Shown piece after piece: positions 7,371 through 13,207 of a stretch of 13,207 nt of DNA; within the stretch, counting starts at the first letter, position 1, and the number at the start of each line of letters is the position of its first letter. Source of the DNA: SLRI01 sp964576715 (lineage in GTDB: Bacteria > Pseudomonadota > Alphaproteobacteria > Geminicoccales > Geminicoccaceae). A program made the translations under genes and the position numbers. The notes under the pieces were generated by a model. That model made no database searches, had not been told where the DNA came from, and was given only the letters and a program-made list of their open reading frames with translations. The stretch is from positions 1 through 13,207 of the forward strand of contig CAZNWE010000098.1 of the NCBI GenBank assembly GCA_964576715.1, in the 5' to 3' direction.

Positions 7371-8050
7371 TGGCGGTCGCCACGGAAGTCGTCGAGGGCG
7401 GCGGTGTCGACGGTGTCGAAGCGCTCGCGGATGCGGAAGAGGAAGATGCCGATGACGATGAAGGCAATCAGCACCGAGAAGGCGACGCTGATCTCGACCA
7501 CGAACGGCATGCCCTTGGCGCCGGTGGCCGCGAGGATCAGGCCGTTCTCGAGCGACATGAAGCCGATCACCTGGCTCACCGCGTTGCGGCGGGTGACCAT
7601 CAAGAGCAGGCTCAAGAGCAGGACCGCGAGGGCGAAGGCCAGGTCCTCGCGGGCCAAGGGGTCGGCGTCGGGCGTCACCTCGAGGATGACGGCGAGCGAC
7701 AGGGCGACCAGCCCCATGCCGGCGAGCATGGTCGGGCCGATGCCGACCACGGTCTCGATCTCGCGGTGGATGCCGAGCTTGCGGATGATCCGGTGCAGGG
7801 CCACCGGAATCACGATGGCCTTGAACAGCAAGGCGATCATCGCGGTGACGTAGAGGTGCGGCGCGTCCTGGATGAAGGCCTGCCAGGTAACCGACAGCGC
7901 CAGGGCGACGGCGTGGAGGGCAAAGGCGTTGACCAGGGCCGAGAGGCGGTCCTGGTAGAGCATCATGAAGCTGACAAGCACGAGGCCGCCGGCGAGCAGA
8001 TGCGCGACGTCGAAGACGAGGCCGCTCGCGATCGGCGCTGCGGCTTCCAT
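7367..8050 (-). CDS. hyfE: HyfE-like membrane subunit (NuoK-related)
   Basis: 227 aa, close to the usual HyfE length of about 216. It has about seven hydrophobic segments. Lys77 in LLFKAIVIP lies within a membrane segment, as does Glu168 in GFMSLENGLIL, which resembles the conserved membrane Glu of NuoK. The C-terminal VVEISVAFSVLIAFIVIGI segment is characteristic, followed by a short charged tail. The start is ATG at 8050, sharing one base with the hyfC stop (TGATG). The same frame is open upstream to 8278, but that stretch lies inside hyfC and encodes Arg/Pro-rich sequence unlike a membrane protein, so it is rejected. It is a small membrane subunit thought to lie between the HyfC and antiporter-like subunits in the arm. 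Confidence 0.88.
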   Translation of the reverse strand: MEAAAPIASGLVFDVAHLLAGGLVLVSFMMLYQDRLSALVNAFALHAVALALSVTWQAFIQDAPHLYVTAMIALLFKAIVIPVALHRIIRKLGIHREIETVVGIGPTMLAGMGLVALSLAVILEVTPDADPLAREDLAFALAVLLLSLLLMVTRRNAVSQVIGFMSLENGLILAATGAKGMPFVVEISVAFSVLIAFIVIGIFLFRIRERFDTVDTAALDDFRGDRQ

Positions 8051-9006
8051 CAGAGCCCTCGGCTGACGAAGAGCAGCAGCGTGCCCAGCAGACCGAGCAT
8101 CAGGGCGGCCCCCAGGAATTGCGGCACGCGGAAGACCCGCATCTTGGCGATCGCGGTCTCGAAGACGGCGAGCAGGAATGCTAGGAGGGCGAGCTTGGCG
8201 AGGTAGGCCGCGCTGCCGGCAAGATGGGCCAGGGGCCCCGCTTGGGCGGTGGCGAGGCCGACCGGCATGAAGACGCAAGCAATGAGCGAGACGAATAGCA
8301 GGAGCTTGAGGAAGGACGCGGCCTCGATCATTGCGAGGTGTCGGCCCGAGTATTCGAGCACCATCGCCTCGTGGACCATGGTGAGCTCGAGATGGGTGGC
8401 GGGGTTGTCGACCGGGATGCGGGCGTTCTCGGCGATGGCGACGATGACGAGCGCAATGAGTGCCAAGCCCAGCGAGACGCGCAGGCCCACGTCGCTCGAT
8501 GCCATGTAGGCCGCCAGGGTCGAGAGCTGGGTGGAGCCGGCGACCAGGGCCAGGGTGAAGATGATGAGCAGCATGGCGGGTTCGGCGAGCGACGCGATCA
8601 TCACCTCGCGGCTCGCCCCGATTCCGCCGAAGCTGGTGCCGATGTCCATGCCCGCCAGCGCCAGGAAGAAGCGGGCGCTGCCGAGCAGCGCGATGATGGC
8701 GATGAGATCGGCGGTCCAGCTGAAGACGAGGCCGGTGGCGAAGGTCGGGACCAATGCCGCCGCCACCCAGGTCGCGGCGAAGATGAGGTAGGGAGCCACC
8801 CGGAACAGCCAGGAGGCGTTGTCGGCCAGCACCACCTCTTTCTGCAGCAGCCGCCAGAGGTCGCGGTACGGCTGCACGATCGAGGCACCGCGGCGGCGTT
8901 GCAGGCGGGCCTTGACCTTGCGAACGAAGCCGGTGAGCAGGGGGGCGAGGGCCAGCACCAGCGCCATCTGCACCCCCTGGACCAAAAAACCGAGGATCAG
9001 GCCCAT
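8050..9006 (-). CDS. hyfC: HyfC/NuoH-like membrane anchor subunit
   Basis: 318 aa, about eight membrane segments, full length for the family. It is the NuoH-like subunit that anchors the peripheral HyfG/HyfI module and forms the start of the ion path. Signatures are the basic cytoplasmic stretch RRRGASIVQPYRDLWRLLQKE (about 37-57), GGIGASREVMIASLAEPAMLL (127-147) with Glu134 and Glu142, and AENARIPVDNPATHLELTMVHE (192-213) with Glu193, Glu207 and Glu213, followed by Glu218 and Glu228. These acidic residues match the conserved loops of NuoH/HycD. The start is ATG at 9006 and overlaps the end of hyfB by 10 bp; the stop shares a base with the hyfE start. Confidence 0.92.
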   Translation of the reverse strand: MGLILGFLVQGVQMALVLALAPLLTGFVRKVKARLQRRRGASIVQPYRDLWRLLQKEVVLADNASWLFRVAPYLIFAATWVAAALVPTFATGLVFSWTADLIAIIALLGSARFFLALAGMDIGTSFGGIGASREVMIASLAEPAMLLIIFTLALVAGSTQLSTLAAYMASSDVGLRVSLGLALIALVIVAIAENARIPVDNPATHLELTMVHEAMVLEYSGRHLAMIEAASFLKLLLFVSLIACVFMPVGLATAQAGPLAHLAGSAAYLAKLALLAFLLAVFETAIAKMRVFRVPQFLGAALMLGLLGTLLLFVSRGL

Positions 9007-11012
9007 AGGGCCAGCGCCAGCAGCAGGATGACCAGGGCGGCGAAGACGAAGCTCAGATAGCGGCGAATGGTGAGGAACTGGAGGATGTTGAGCCGGTCGG
9101 CGGCGGCGGTGACGAGACCGGCGAGCGGCGCGTAGACGGTGTCCCAGATCAGGTCGTGGCGGACCAGCTGGTGGCGGGAGGGGCCGAGGCTGCCGGGCGG
9201 CGGCATCTCGACCGTCTCACTGGACCTGAAGAGCAGGGGGCCGAAGACGCGCTGGATGGGCTGGGCGAAGCTCGTCGCCGAATACTGCCCGGCGCCGACC
9301 GGCTCGTCGAAGCCGCAGCCCCAGGCGATGCCGCGGCGCATGTGGCGGCTGCCATAACGGTGGACGACCCAGGCGGTGGCGGTGCCCGAGAGAGCGATGA
9401 AGAGAAAGAGCAGGAGGCCGTTATACGAGCTGCGGCTCTCGGCCACCGGGACGATCGAGAGCCAGGGCTGGGTCAATTGGCGCGGCATCGCTGCACCGAC
9501 CAGGCTTTGCGACACTGGCGCGAGCGCATCGATGACGACGCCCGGGAGAATGCCGAGCAGGAGGCAGACGCCGGCGAGGCAGGCCATGGCGGTGCCTGAA
9601 CAGCGGTCGACCTCGGTGGCACGCTCGGCCGCCGGGCTGCGCGGCCGGCCGAGGAACGTGATGCCGAAGGCCTTGACGAAGCAGGCGGCGGCCAGGGCTG
9701 CCGCCAGGGCGAGCATGCCGCCGACCGCCGGGACCATGACCTTGAGGCCCCAGTCGGCGAGGTCGGGGCTCAAGAGGATGGCCTGGAAAAGCAGCCATTC
9801 CGAGGCGAAGCCGTTCAAGGGCGGCAGCGCCGAGATGGCGACGGCACCCACGAGGAACGTGAAGCTGGTGACCGGCAGGCGGTGGACAAGCCCGCCCAGC
9901 TTCTCCATGTCGCGTTCGCCCGTGGCGGTCAGCACGGCGCCTGCCGCCATGAACAACAGGCTCTTGAACAGGCTGTGGTTGAGGACGTGGAAAAGGGCAG
10001 CGGTCAGCGCCAAGCCGGCGGCCGCTGTCATGCCGTTGGCGGCGAAGGCCAGCGTCAGGCCGAGGCCGACGAAGACGACGCCGACATTCTCGATCGTGCT
10101 GTAGGCGAGCAGCCGCTTCAGGTCGGTCTCCAGGAGGGCATGAAGGATGCCCATCACGGCGGAGACGCCGCCCAGGAAGAGCACGAGGACGCTCGACCAC
10201 CAGACCGGCTCGGCCAGGAGGTCGAGGACGATGCGCACGAAGCCGTAGACCGCGACCTTGGTCATCACCCCGCTCATCAGGGCCGAGACGTGGCTCGGGG
10301 CGGCCGGGTGGGCAAGCGGCAGCCAGACGTGCAGCGGCACCAGGCCCGCCTTCGAGCCGGCGCCGAGGATGACGAGGACGAGGATCAGTGCGGCGGCGGG
10401 ATCGCCCTGGTCGGCCGCCCGGATGGCGGCGAAATCGTAGCTGCCGGCGGGCCCGGCGAGGAGGCCGAAGGCCAGCAGGAGGGCCATGGTGCCGAAGCTC
10501 GCCATGGCGAGATAGACGTAGCCGGCGCGGGTGTTCAGGGCGTCGCGGTGGTGACTGACGACCAGCGCCCAGGAGGCGAGCGACATGAGCTCCCAGGCGA
10601 GGAGAAAGCTGAAGGCGTCGTCGGCCAGGACCACGAGAGTCATCGCCGCGAGGAAGCTGGGGAAGAAGGGCAGCACGCGCTCCGGGGCGGTCTCGTGGCG
10701 GCCGTAGCCCAAGCCGTAGAGGCTGGCGGCGGCACCACCGAGGTTGACGACGAGGAGGAAGAAGGATGCCAGCGCGTCGAGCTGGAACCGGGCACCGATC
10801 CAGGGCACGCCGAGCGGCAGGACCACGGTGGGCGGCGGGTCGTCGCAGCCGAGGAGGCCGGCTACCGCGACGAGGCAGAGGAGGGTCGTGACGGCGAGGC
10901 AGCTGCCGTAAACGAGCAGGTGGGCGGCTGCCGCCCGGCTCCGGGCGAAGGCGGTGACCAGTGTCGTGGCGACCAGCGCGGCCACCGCCGCCAGAGCCAA
11001 CGTGACGCTCAC
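8997..11012 (-). CDS. hyfB: HyfB-like proton-conducting membrane subunit (NuoL family)
   Basis: 671 aa, consistent with HyfB/HycC proteins. It is a large antiporter-like subunit with about 14-16 membrane segments. Expected polar channel residues are seen: Glu141 in LLAWELMSLASW, Lys221 and His227 in GSKAGLVPLHVWLP, Lys252 in MTKVAVYGF and Lys350 in NHSLFKSLLFM. AYSTIENVG (303-311) is the HyfB counterpart of the HyfF motif. The C-terminal extension contains GIAWGCGFDEPVGAGQYSAT, a conserved family segment, and ends in a membrane helix. The start is GTG at 11012, overlapping the stop of the upstream regulator gene by 4 bp (GTGA). It is the first structural gene of the complex. Confidence 0.92.
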   Translation of the reverse strand: MSVTLALAAVAALVATTLVTAFARSRAAAAHLLVYGSCLAVTTLLCLVAVAGLLGCDDPPPTVVLPLGVPWIGARFQLDALASFFLLVVNLGGAAASLYGLGYGRHETAPERVLPFFPSFLAAMTLVVLADDAFSFLLAWELMSLASWALVVSHHRDALNTRAGYVYLAMASFGTMALLLAFGLLAGPAGSYDFAAIRAADQGDPAAALILVLVILGAGSKAGLVPLHVWLPLAHPAAPSHVSALMSGVMTKVAVYGFVRIVLDLLAEPVWWSSVLVLFLGGVSAVMGILHALLETDLKRLLAYSTIENVGVVFVGLGLTLAFAANGMTAAAGLALTAALFHVLNHSLFKSLLFMAAGAVLTATGERDMEKLGGLVHRLPVTSFTFLVGAVAISALPPLNGFASEWLLFQAILLSPDLADWGLKVMVPAVGGMLALAAALAAACFVKAFGITFLGRPRSPAAERATEVDRCSGTAMACLAGVCLLLGILPGVVIDALAPVSQSLVGAAMPRQLTQPWLSIVPVAESRSSYNGLLLFLFIALSGTATAWVVHRYGSRHMRRGIAWGCGFDEPVGAGQYSATSFAQPIQRVFGPLLFRSSETVEMPPPGSLGPSRHQLVRHDLIWDTVYAPLAGLVTAAADRLNILQFLTIRRYLSFVFAALVILLLALALWA

Positions 11013-11293
11013 GACGGCTCACGCCACTCGGGTTCGGTCGAGGGCCGGGCCGCCTTCAGCCGTACGCCGCGGCCACCGCCCGGGCTCGGCGCCGCCTCGC
11101 CGATCAGCTCGAGGCCGGCGGCGTCGAGGGCGGTGATGAGCTTCATCAGCGAATCCACGTTGCCGCGGATCATCTCGCCGCTCGCCTCCATGCGCTGGAT
11201 GGTCGGCAGCGACAGGCCGGAGAGCTCGGCGAGCTTCTTCTGGTCGAGACCGAGCAGCGCCCGGGCGGCACGCAGTTGCCCTGGGGTAATCAT
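11009..11293 (-). CDS. Small XRE-family helix-turn-helix transcriptional regulator
   Basis: 94 aa. The N-terminal HTH_3/XRE domain spans about residues 5-60: QLRAARALLGLDQKKLAEL, then SGLSLPTIQRMEAS as the turn and recognition helix. The C-terminal 30 residues are Gly/Pro/Arg-rich and probably disordered. The start chosen is ATG at 11293, matching the MITPxQxRAAR beginning of related proteins. An in-frame ATG at 11362 would lie over the -35 box of the promoter proposed here, which supports the shorter protein. The stop overlaps the GTG of hyfB by 4 bp, so the regulator is co-translated with the complex. Autoregulation of the operon is inferred from a palindrome inside the promoter. The ligand or signal, if any, is unknown. 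Confidence 0.85.
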   Translation of the reverse strand: MITPGQLRAARALLGLDQKKLAELSGLSLPTIQRMEASGEMIRGNVDSLMKLITALDAAGLELIGEAAPSPGGGRGVRLKAARPSTEPEWREPS

Positions 11294-11333
11294 GCAGCAC
11301 CCGCTCGAAATAGCGATCAACCATCGCGATGGC

Positions 11334-11362
11334 CGTATGAAACAGGATTCATGATGTGTCAA
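11334..11362 (-). promoter_or_regulatory. Putative sigma70-like promoter of the XRE-hyf operon
   Basis: On the minus strand TTGACA (11362-11357, a perfect -35 consensus) is followed after exactly 17 nt by CATACG (11339-11334, 3 of 6 matches to TATAAT). Transcription would begin near 11327, about 35 nt before the ATG at 11293. The weak -10 suggests dependence on an activator or modest basal activity. Confidence 0.5.
11337..11352. promoter_or_regulatory. Putative operator palindrome within the XRE-hyf promoter
   Basis: ATGAA (11337-11341) and TTCAT (11348-11352) form a perfect inverted repeat around a 6-nt centre, lying between the -35 and -10 boxes. A second inverted repeat, GATGT/ACATC with a 5-nt centre (11353-11367), covers the -35 box, and a perfect 12-bp palindrome CCATCGCGATGG lies at 11321-11332 near the expected start of transcription. 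Such placement fits a repressor operator; binding by the XRE protein is inferred. Confidence 0.45.
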
Positions 11363-11371
11363 ACATCGAAA

Positions 11372-11546
11372 GCCCTGACAGGGCCGGCCAGGCGCCCACG
11401 GCAGGGAGCTTAACGGTACCCGGTACCCTTAACGGGCGCTAACGTCGCCACGGCGCCGGGATGGGCGGCGGCCGGCGACGCCACGACGGTCGGAAGTCCC
11501 GGCCCGACCTGGCCGGGCGTTGCCGGCCCCCGGCTCACGTCGGTTG
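11372..11546. other. Intergenic region with short palindromes between the oxidoreductase and XRE genes
   Basis: No gene is seen. GCCCTG (11372-11377) and CAGGGC (11379-11384) are perfect arms around one base. GGTACC occurs twice as a palindromic pair (11415-11420 and 11422-11427), and TAACG occurs three times (11411, 11430, 11440). CCCGGCC (11498-11504) pairs with GGCCGGG (11511-11517) over a 6-nt loop, 30 bp past the oxidoreductase stop, and could end its transcript, although no T-run follows on the minus strand. Confidence 0.35.
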
Positions 11547-12701
11547 TCAGATCCCGGCGTGGGTCCAGCCGCCGCCCTTGCCGCTGGACTCGACCACCGC
11601 CTCGATGAACTTGACCCCCTTCACCCCTTCCCTGACATCGGGGACGAGCTTCGCACCCGGGTCCGGCTCGCGGCCCTCGATCGCGGCCGAGATCAGCTCG
11701 GCGGCGTCGCTGTAGATGGTGGCGAAGCCTTCGAGGTAGCCTTCGGGGTGGCCGGGGGGGACGCGGCTGACGCGGGCGGCTGCCGGCCCGGCGCCAGCGC
11801 CCGAGCGGGTGATCAGGCGCTTGGGCTCGCCCAAGGGCGTGAACCAGAGATAGTTCGGGTCCTCCTGGGCCCATTCGAGCCCGCCCCGTTCGCCATAGAC
11901 CCGCAGCTTCAGGGCATTCTCGTTGCCGGTGGCGACCTGGCTCGCCCAGAGCATGCCGCGGGCCCCGCCGTCGAAGCGCAGGAGGACGTTGCAGTTGTCG
12001 TCGAGCCTTCGCCCCTCGACGAAGGTCGAGAGCTCGGCTGCCACCTGGTCGAGCTCGAGACCTGTCACGAACTGCGCCAGGTTCAGCGCGTGGGTGCCGA
12101 TGTCGCCGGTCGAGCCGGCCGGCCCCGAGCGCGCCGGGTCGGTGCGCCACTCGGCCTGCTTCAGGCCGCTTTCCTCGAGCTTGGTCGCCAGCCAGTCCTG
12201 GGCGTACTCGGCCTGGACGACACGGATCTTGCCGAGCAGCCCCTCCTCGACCATCGCCCGGGCCTGGCGGACCATCGGATAGCCGGTGTAGTTGTGGGTC
12301 AGGACGAAGACCTTGCCGGTGCGCTGCACGAGGGCCTGGAGGGCGACGGCGTCCTTGAGCGTCGTCGTCATCGGCTTGTCGCAGATGACGTGGATGCCGG
12401 CCTCCAGGAAGGCGGCCGCGGCGTCGAAATGGACGTGGTTGGGGGTGACGATCGAGACGGCGTCGATGCCGTCCTGGCGCTCGGCCTCGGCCTTGGCCAT
12501 TTCGGTGTAGCTGCCATAGGTGCGGGCGGCATCGATACCGAGCTCAGCGCCCGACGCCTTCGACTTCTCGGCCGTGCTGGCGAAGCAGCCCGCGACCAGC
12601 TCGTAGCGGTCGTCGATTCGCGCGGCGATGCGGTGCACACCGCCGATGAAGGCGCCCTGCCCGCCGCCGACCATGCCGAGGCGAAGACGTCGTTTGGCCA
12701 T
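11547..12701 (-). CDS. Gfo/Idh/MocA family oxidoreductase
   Basis: 384 aa, normal family length. An NAD(P)-dependent sugar or polyol dehydrogenase expected in the cytoplasm. The N-terminal Rossmann fold shows LGMVGGGQGAFIG (8-20). SIVTPNHVH (83-91) and ICDKPMTTT (106-114) follow, the latter with the catalytic-type Lys109 of the E/DKP motif. STGDIGTHALN (197-207) has Asp200 and His204 of the GxxxDxGxH catalytic motif. The C-terminal half is the family's beta-sheet domain. The start is ATG at 12701, preceded by GGGGAG at 7 nt. The open frame continues to 12962 but reads through the hairpins and the upstream gene in another frame, so it is rejected. The neighbouring sugar isomerase suggests joint work in catabolism of a carbohydrate, perhaps an inositol- or glycoside-type substrate; this is inference. 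Confidence 0.92.
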   Translation of the reverse strand: MAKRRLRLGMVGGGQGAFIGGVHRIAARIDDRYELVAGCFASTAEKSKASGAELGIDAARTYGSYTEMAKAEAERQDGIDAVSIVTPNHVHFDAAAAFLEAGIHVICDKPMTTTLKDAVALQALVQRTGKVFVLTHNYTGYPMVRQARAMVEEGLLGKIRVVQAEYAQDWLATKLEESGLKQAEWRTDPARSGPAGSTGDIGTHALNLAQFVTGLELDQVAAELSTFVEGRRLDDNCNVLLRFDGGARGMLWASQVATGNENALKLRVYGERGGLEWAQEDPNYLWFTPLGEPKRLITRSGAGAGPAAARVSRVPPGHPEGYLEGFATIYSDAAELISAAIEGREPDPGAKLVPDVREGVKGVKFIEAVVESSGKGGGWTHAGI

Positions 12702-12708
12702 GGGCTTT

Positions 12709-12714
12709 CTCCCC
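12709..12714 (-). promoter_or_regulatory. Ribosome binding site of the Gfo/Idh/MocA gene
   Basis: GGGGAG on the minus strand, 7 nt before the ATG at 12701. It fixes the start and excludes the longer open frame. Confidence 0.75.
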
Positions 12715-12722
12715 AATGATTG

Positions 12723-12752
12723 AAAAAATGCGGGGAGGATGATCCTCCCCGC
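12723..12752 (-). terminator. Intrinsic terminator-like hairpin downstream of the sugar isomerase gene
   Basis: GCGGGGAGGA (12730-12739) and TCCTCCCCGC (12743-12752) form a perfect 10-bp stem with a 3-nt loop. Read on the minus strand it is followed by A and six T residues (12728-12723), the form of a Rho-independent terminator. It lies between the isomerase stop (12806) and the oxidoreductase start (12701), ending about 21 nt before that ATG. Confidence 0.7.
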
Positions 12753-12799
12753 GCCCCACCCGTATTTTGAGGGGGCGCGGGGGAAATCATTTCCCCCGC
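12730..12799. repeat. Pair of related perfect hairpins (REP/BIME-like or tandem terminators)
   Basis: A second perfect 10-bp stem, GCGGGGGAAA (12777-12786) with TTTCCCCCGC (12790-12799) and loop TCA, stands 24 bp from the first hairpin and shares its GCGGGG...CCCCGC frame and 3-nt loop. On the plus strand it is followed by TTTT (12800-12803). Between them GCCCC (12753-12757) can pair with GGGGC (12772-12776), so the unit can fold as hairpin, bridge stem, hairpin. This resembles repetitive extragenic palindromes; copy number in the genome cannot be seen here. Confidence 0.55.
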
Positions 12800-12805
12800 T
12801 TTTGT

Positions 12806-13207
12806 CTATCCGATCCCCAGAATCCGCCGGTTCGCGGCCGGATCGCTGCCGCCGGCGGCGAAGTCGTCGAAGGCCACTTCGGTGACGCGGATGATGTGGT
12901 CCTCGATGAACCCCGCACCCTCGGCGGCCCCGTCCTCCGGGTGCTTCAGGCAGCACTCCCATTCGAGGACGGCCCAGTAGTCGTAGCCGTGAGTGGTGAG
13001 TTTCGAGAAGACGTCGGCGAAGTCGACCTGGCCGTCGCCCAGGGAGCGGAAGCGGCCGGCGCGGTTCACCCAGGACTGGTAACCGGAATAGACCCCCTGC
13101 CGGCCGTCCGGGTTGAACTCGGCGTCCTTGACGTGGAAGCTGGTAATCCGCTCGTGGTAGATGTCGATGAAGGCCAGATAGTCGAGCTGCTGCAGGACGA
13201 AGTGGCT
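12806..13207 (-). CDS. Sugar phosphate isomerase/epimerase (TIM barrel), C-terminal part, start outside window
   Basis: 133 C-terminal residues are visible; the frame is open to the right edge, where it reads SHFVLQQLDYLAF, so the GTG at 13069 is internal. Family: xylose isomerase-like TIM barrel (AP_endonuc_2 fold), usually about 350 aa in this subgroup. Motifs are YHERITSFHVKDAEF, with the His and Asp/Glu expected near the metal site, GVYSGYQSWVNRAGRFRSLG, GDGQVDFADVFSKL, and YWAVLEWECCLKHPEDG, with a Glu that probably binds metal. The C-terminus ends NRRILGIG, and the stop is TAG at 12806-12808. It lies upstream of the Gfo/Idh/MocA dehydrogenase on the same strand, a frequent pairing in sugar or inositol catabolism. 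The hairpins between the two would reduce read-through. The substrate is not identifiable. Confidence 0.88.
   Translation of the reverse strand, partial: SHFVLQQLDYLAFIDIYHERITSFHVKDAEFNPDGRQGVYSGYQSWVNRAGRFRSLGDGQVDFADVFSKLTTHGYDYWAVLEWECCLKHPEDGAAEGAGFIEDHIIRVTEVAFDDFAAGGSDPAANRRILGIG

Noticed and set aside
8051..8278. N-terminal extension of hyfE in the same frame
   Set aside because: It lies within hyfC; its translation is Arg/Pro-rich and not hydrophobic, and the ATG at 8050 gives a TGATG junction.
3862..11012. Respiratory complex I (nuo) operon
   Set aside because: The gene set and order are hyfB-C-E-F-G-I, HyfI has CxxC in place of the tandem Cys of NuoB, the NuoC and NuoD domains are fused, and nuoE, F, G and I are absent.
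9882..11354. Plus-strand open frame of 490 codons
   Set aside because: Antisense to hyfB and the XRE gene; its translation is low-complexity (Glu, Gly, Asp, Gln, Arg) as expected from the complement of a membrane-protein gene.
12702..12962. N-terminal extension of the Gfo/Idh/MocA gene
   Set aside because: It reads through two hairpins and the isomerase gene. The Shine-Dalgarno at 12709-12714 and the Rossmann motif just after 12701 set the start.
1..13207. CRISPR array, tRNA or rRNA gene, insertion sequence or prophage
   Set aside because: No regularly spaced repeats, cloverleaf, conserved rRNA segments, transposase, integrase or flanking direct repeats were recognised by eye.

Overview
The window is GC-rich with strong G/C preference at third codon positions, ATG/GTG/TTG starts and tightly overlapping genes. 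This suits a high-GC proteobacterium; an alphaproteobacterium (Rhodospirillales or Hyphomicrobiales-like) is my best inference, but there is no rRNA or marker gene to prove it. Every gene except the first partial one lies on the minus strand.

Layout from left to right. (1) 1-335, plus strand: the C-terminal part of a GNAT acetyltransferase, cut by the window edge. (2) 387-3612, minus: a three-gene surface-sugar operon read rfbF, methyltransferase A, methyltransferase B, with 4-bp stop/start overlaps. RfbF makes CDP-glucose; the two zinc-binding SAM methyltransferases resemble sugar C-methyltransferases, so the operon probably contributes a methylated or branched deoxyhexose for a surface glycan. 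(3) 3613-3861: an intergenic stretch with a marked AT-rich island, presumably the promoter region of that operon. (4) 3862-11293, minus: an operon read XRE regulator, hyfB, hyfC, hyfE, hyfF, hyfG, hyfI, with most genes overlapping by 1-10 bp. It encodes a membrane complex related to complex I and to group 4 [NiFe] hydrogenases. (5) 11547-12701, minus: a Gfo/Idh/MocA oxidoreductase. (6) 12806-13207, minus: the C-terminal part of a TIM-barrel sugar isomerase/epimerase, cut by the window edge. Between the last two lies a pair of related perfect hairpins.

The most interesting item is the hyf-like operon. Its large subunit, HyfG, lacks the cysteine pairs that hold the Ni-Fe site: the N-terminal pair is Ser/Ser and the C-terminal CxxC is reduced to one Cys. 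The small subunit HyfI keeps all four [4Fe-4S] ligands, and the membrane subunits keep their ion-channel Lys and Glu residues. This fits an 'energy-converting hydrogenase related' (Ehr) complex, a non-hydrogenase whose redox partner is unknown. No HyfH-type ferredoxin subunit, HyfD, maturation protease or hyp gene is present in the window. The first gene of the operon is a small XRE repressor-like protein. A good sigma70-like promoter lies just upstream of it, with a palindrome between -35 and -10, which suggests autoregulation of the whole operon.

No tRNA, rRNA, CRISPR array, transposase, integrase or att site was seen.
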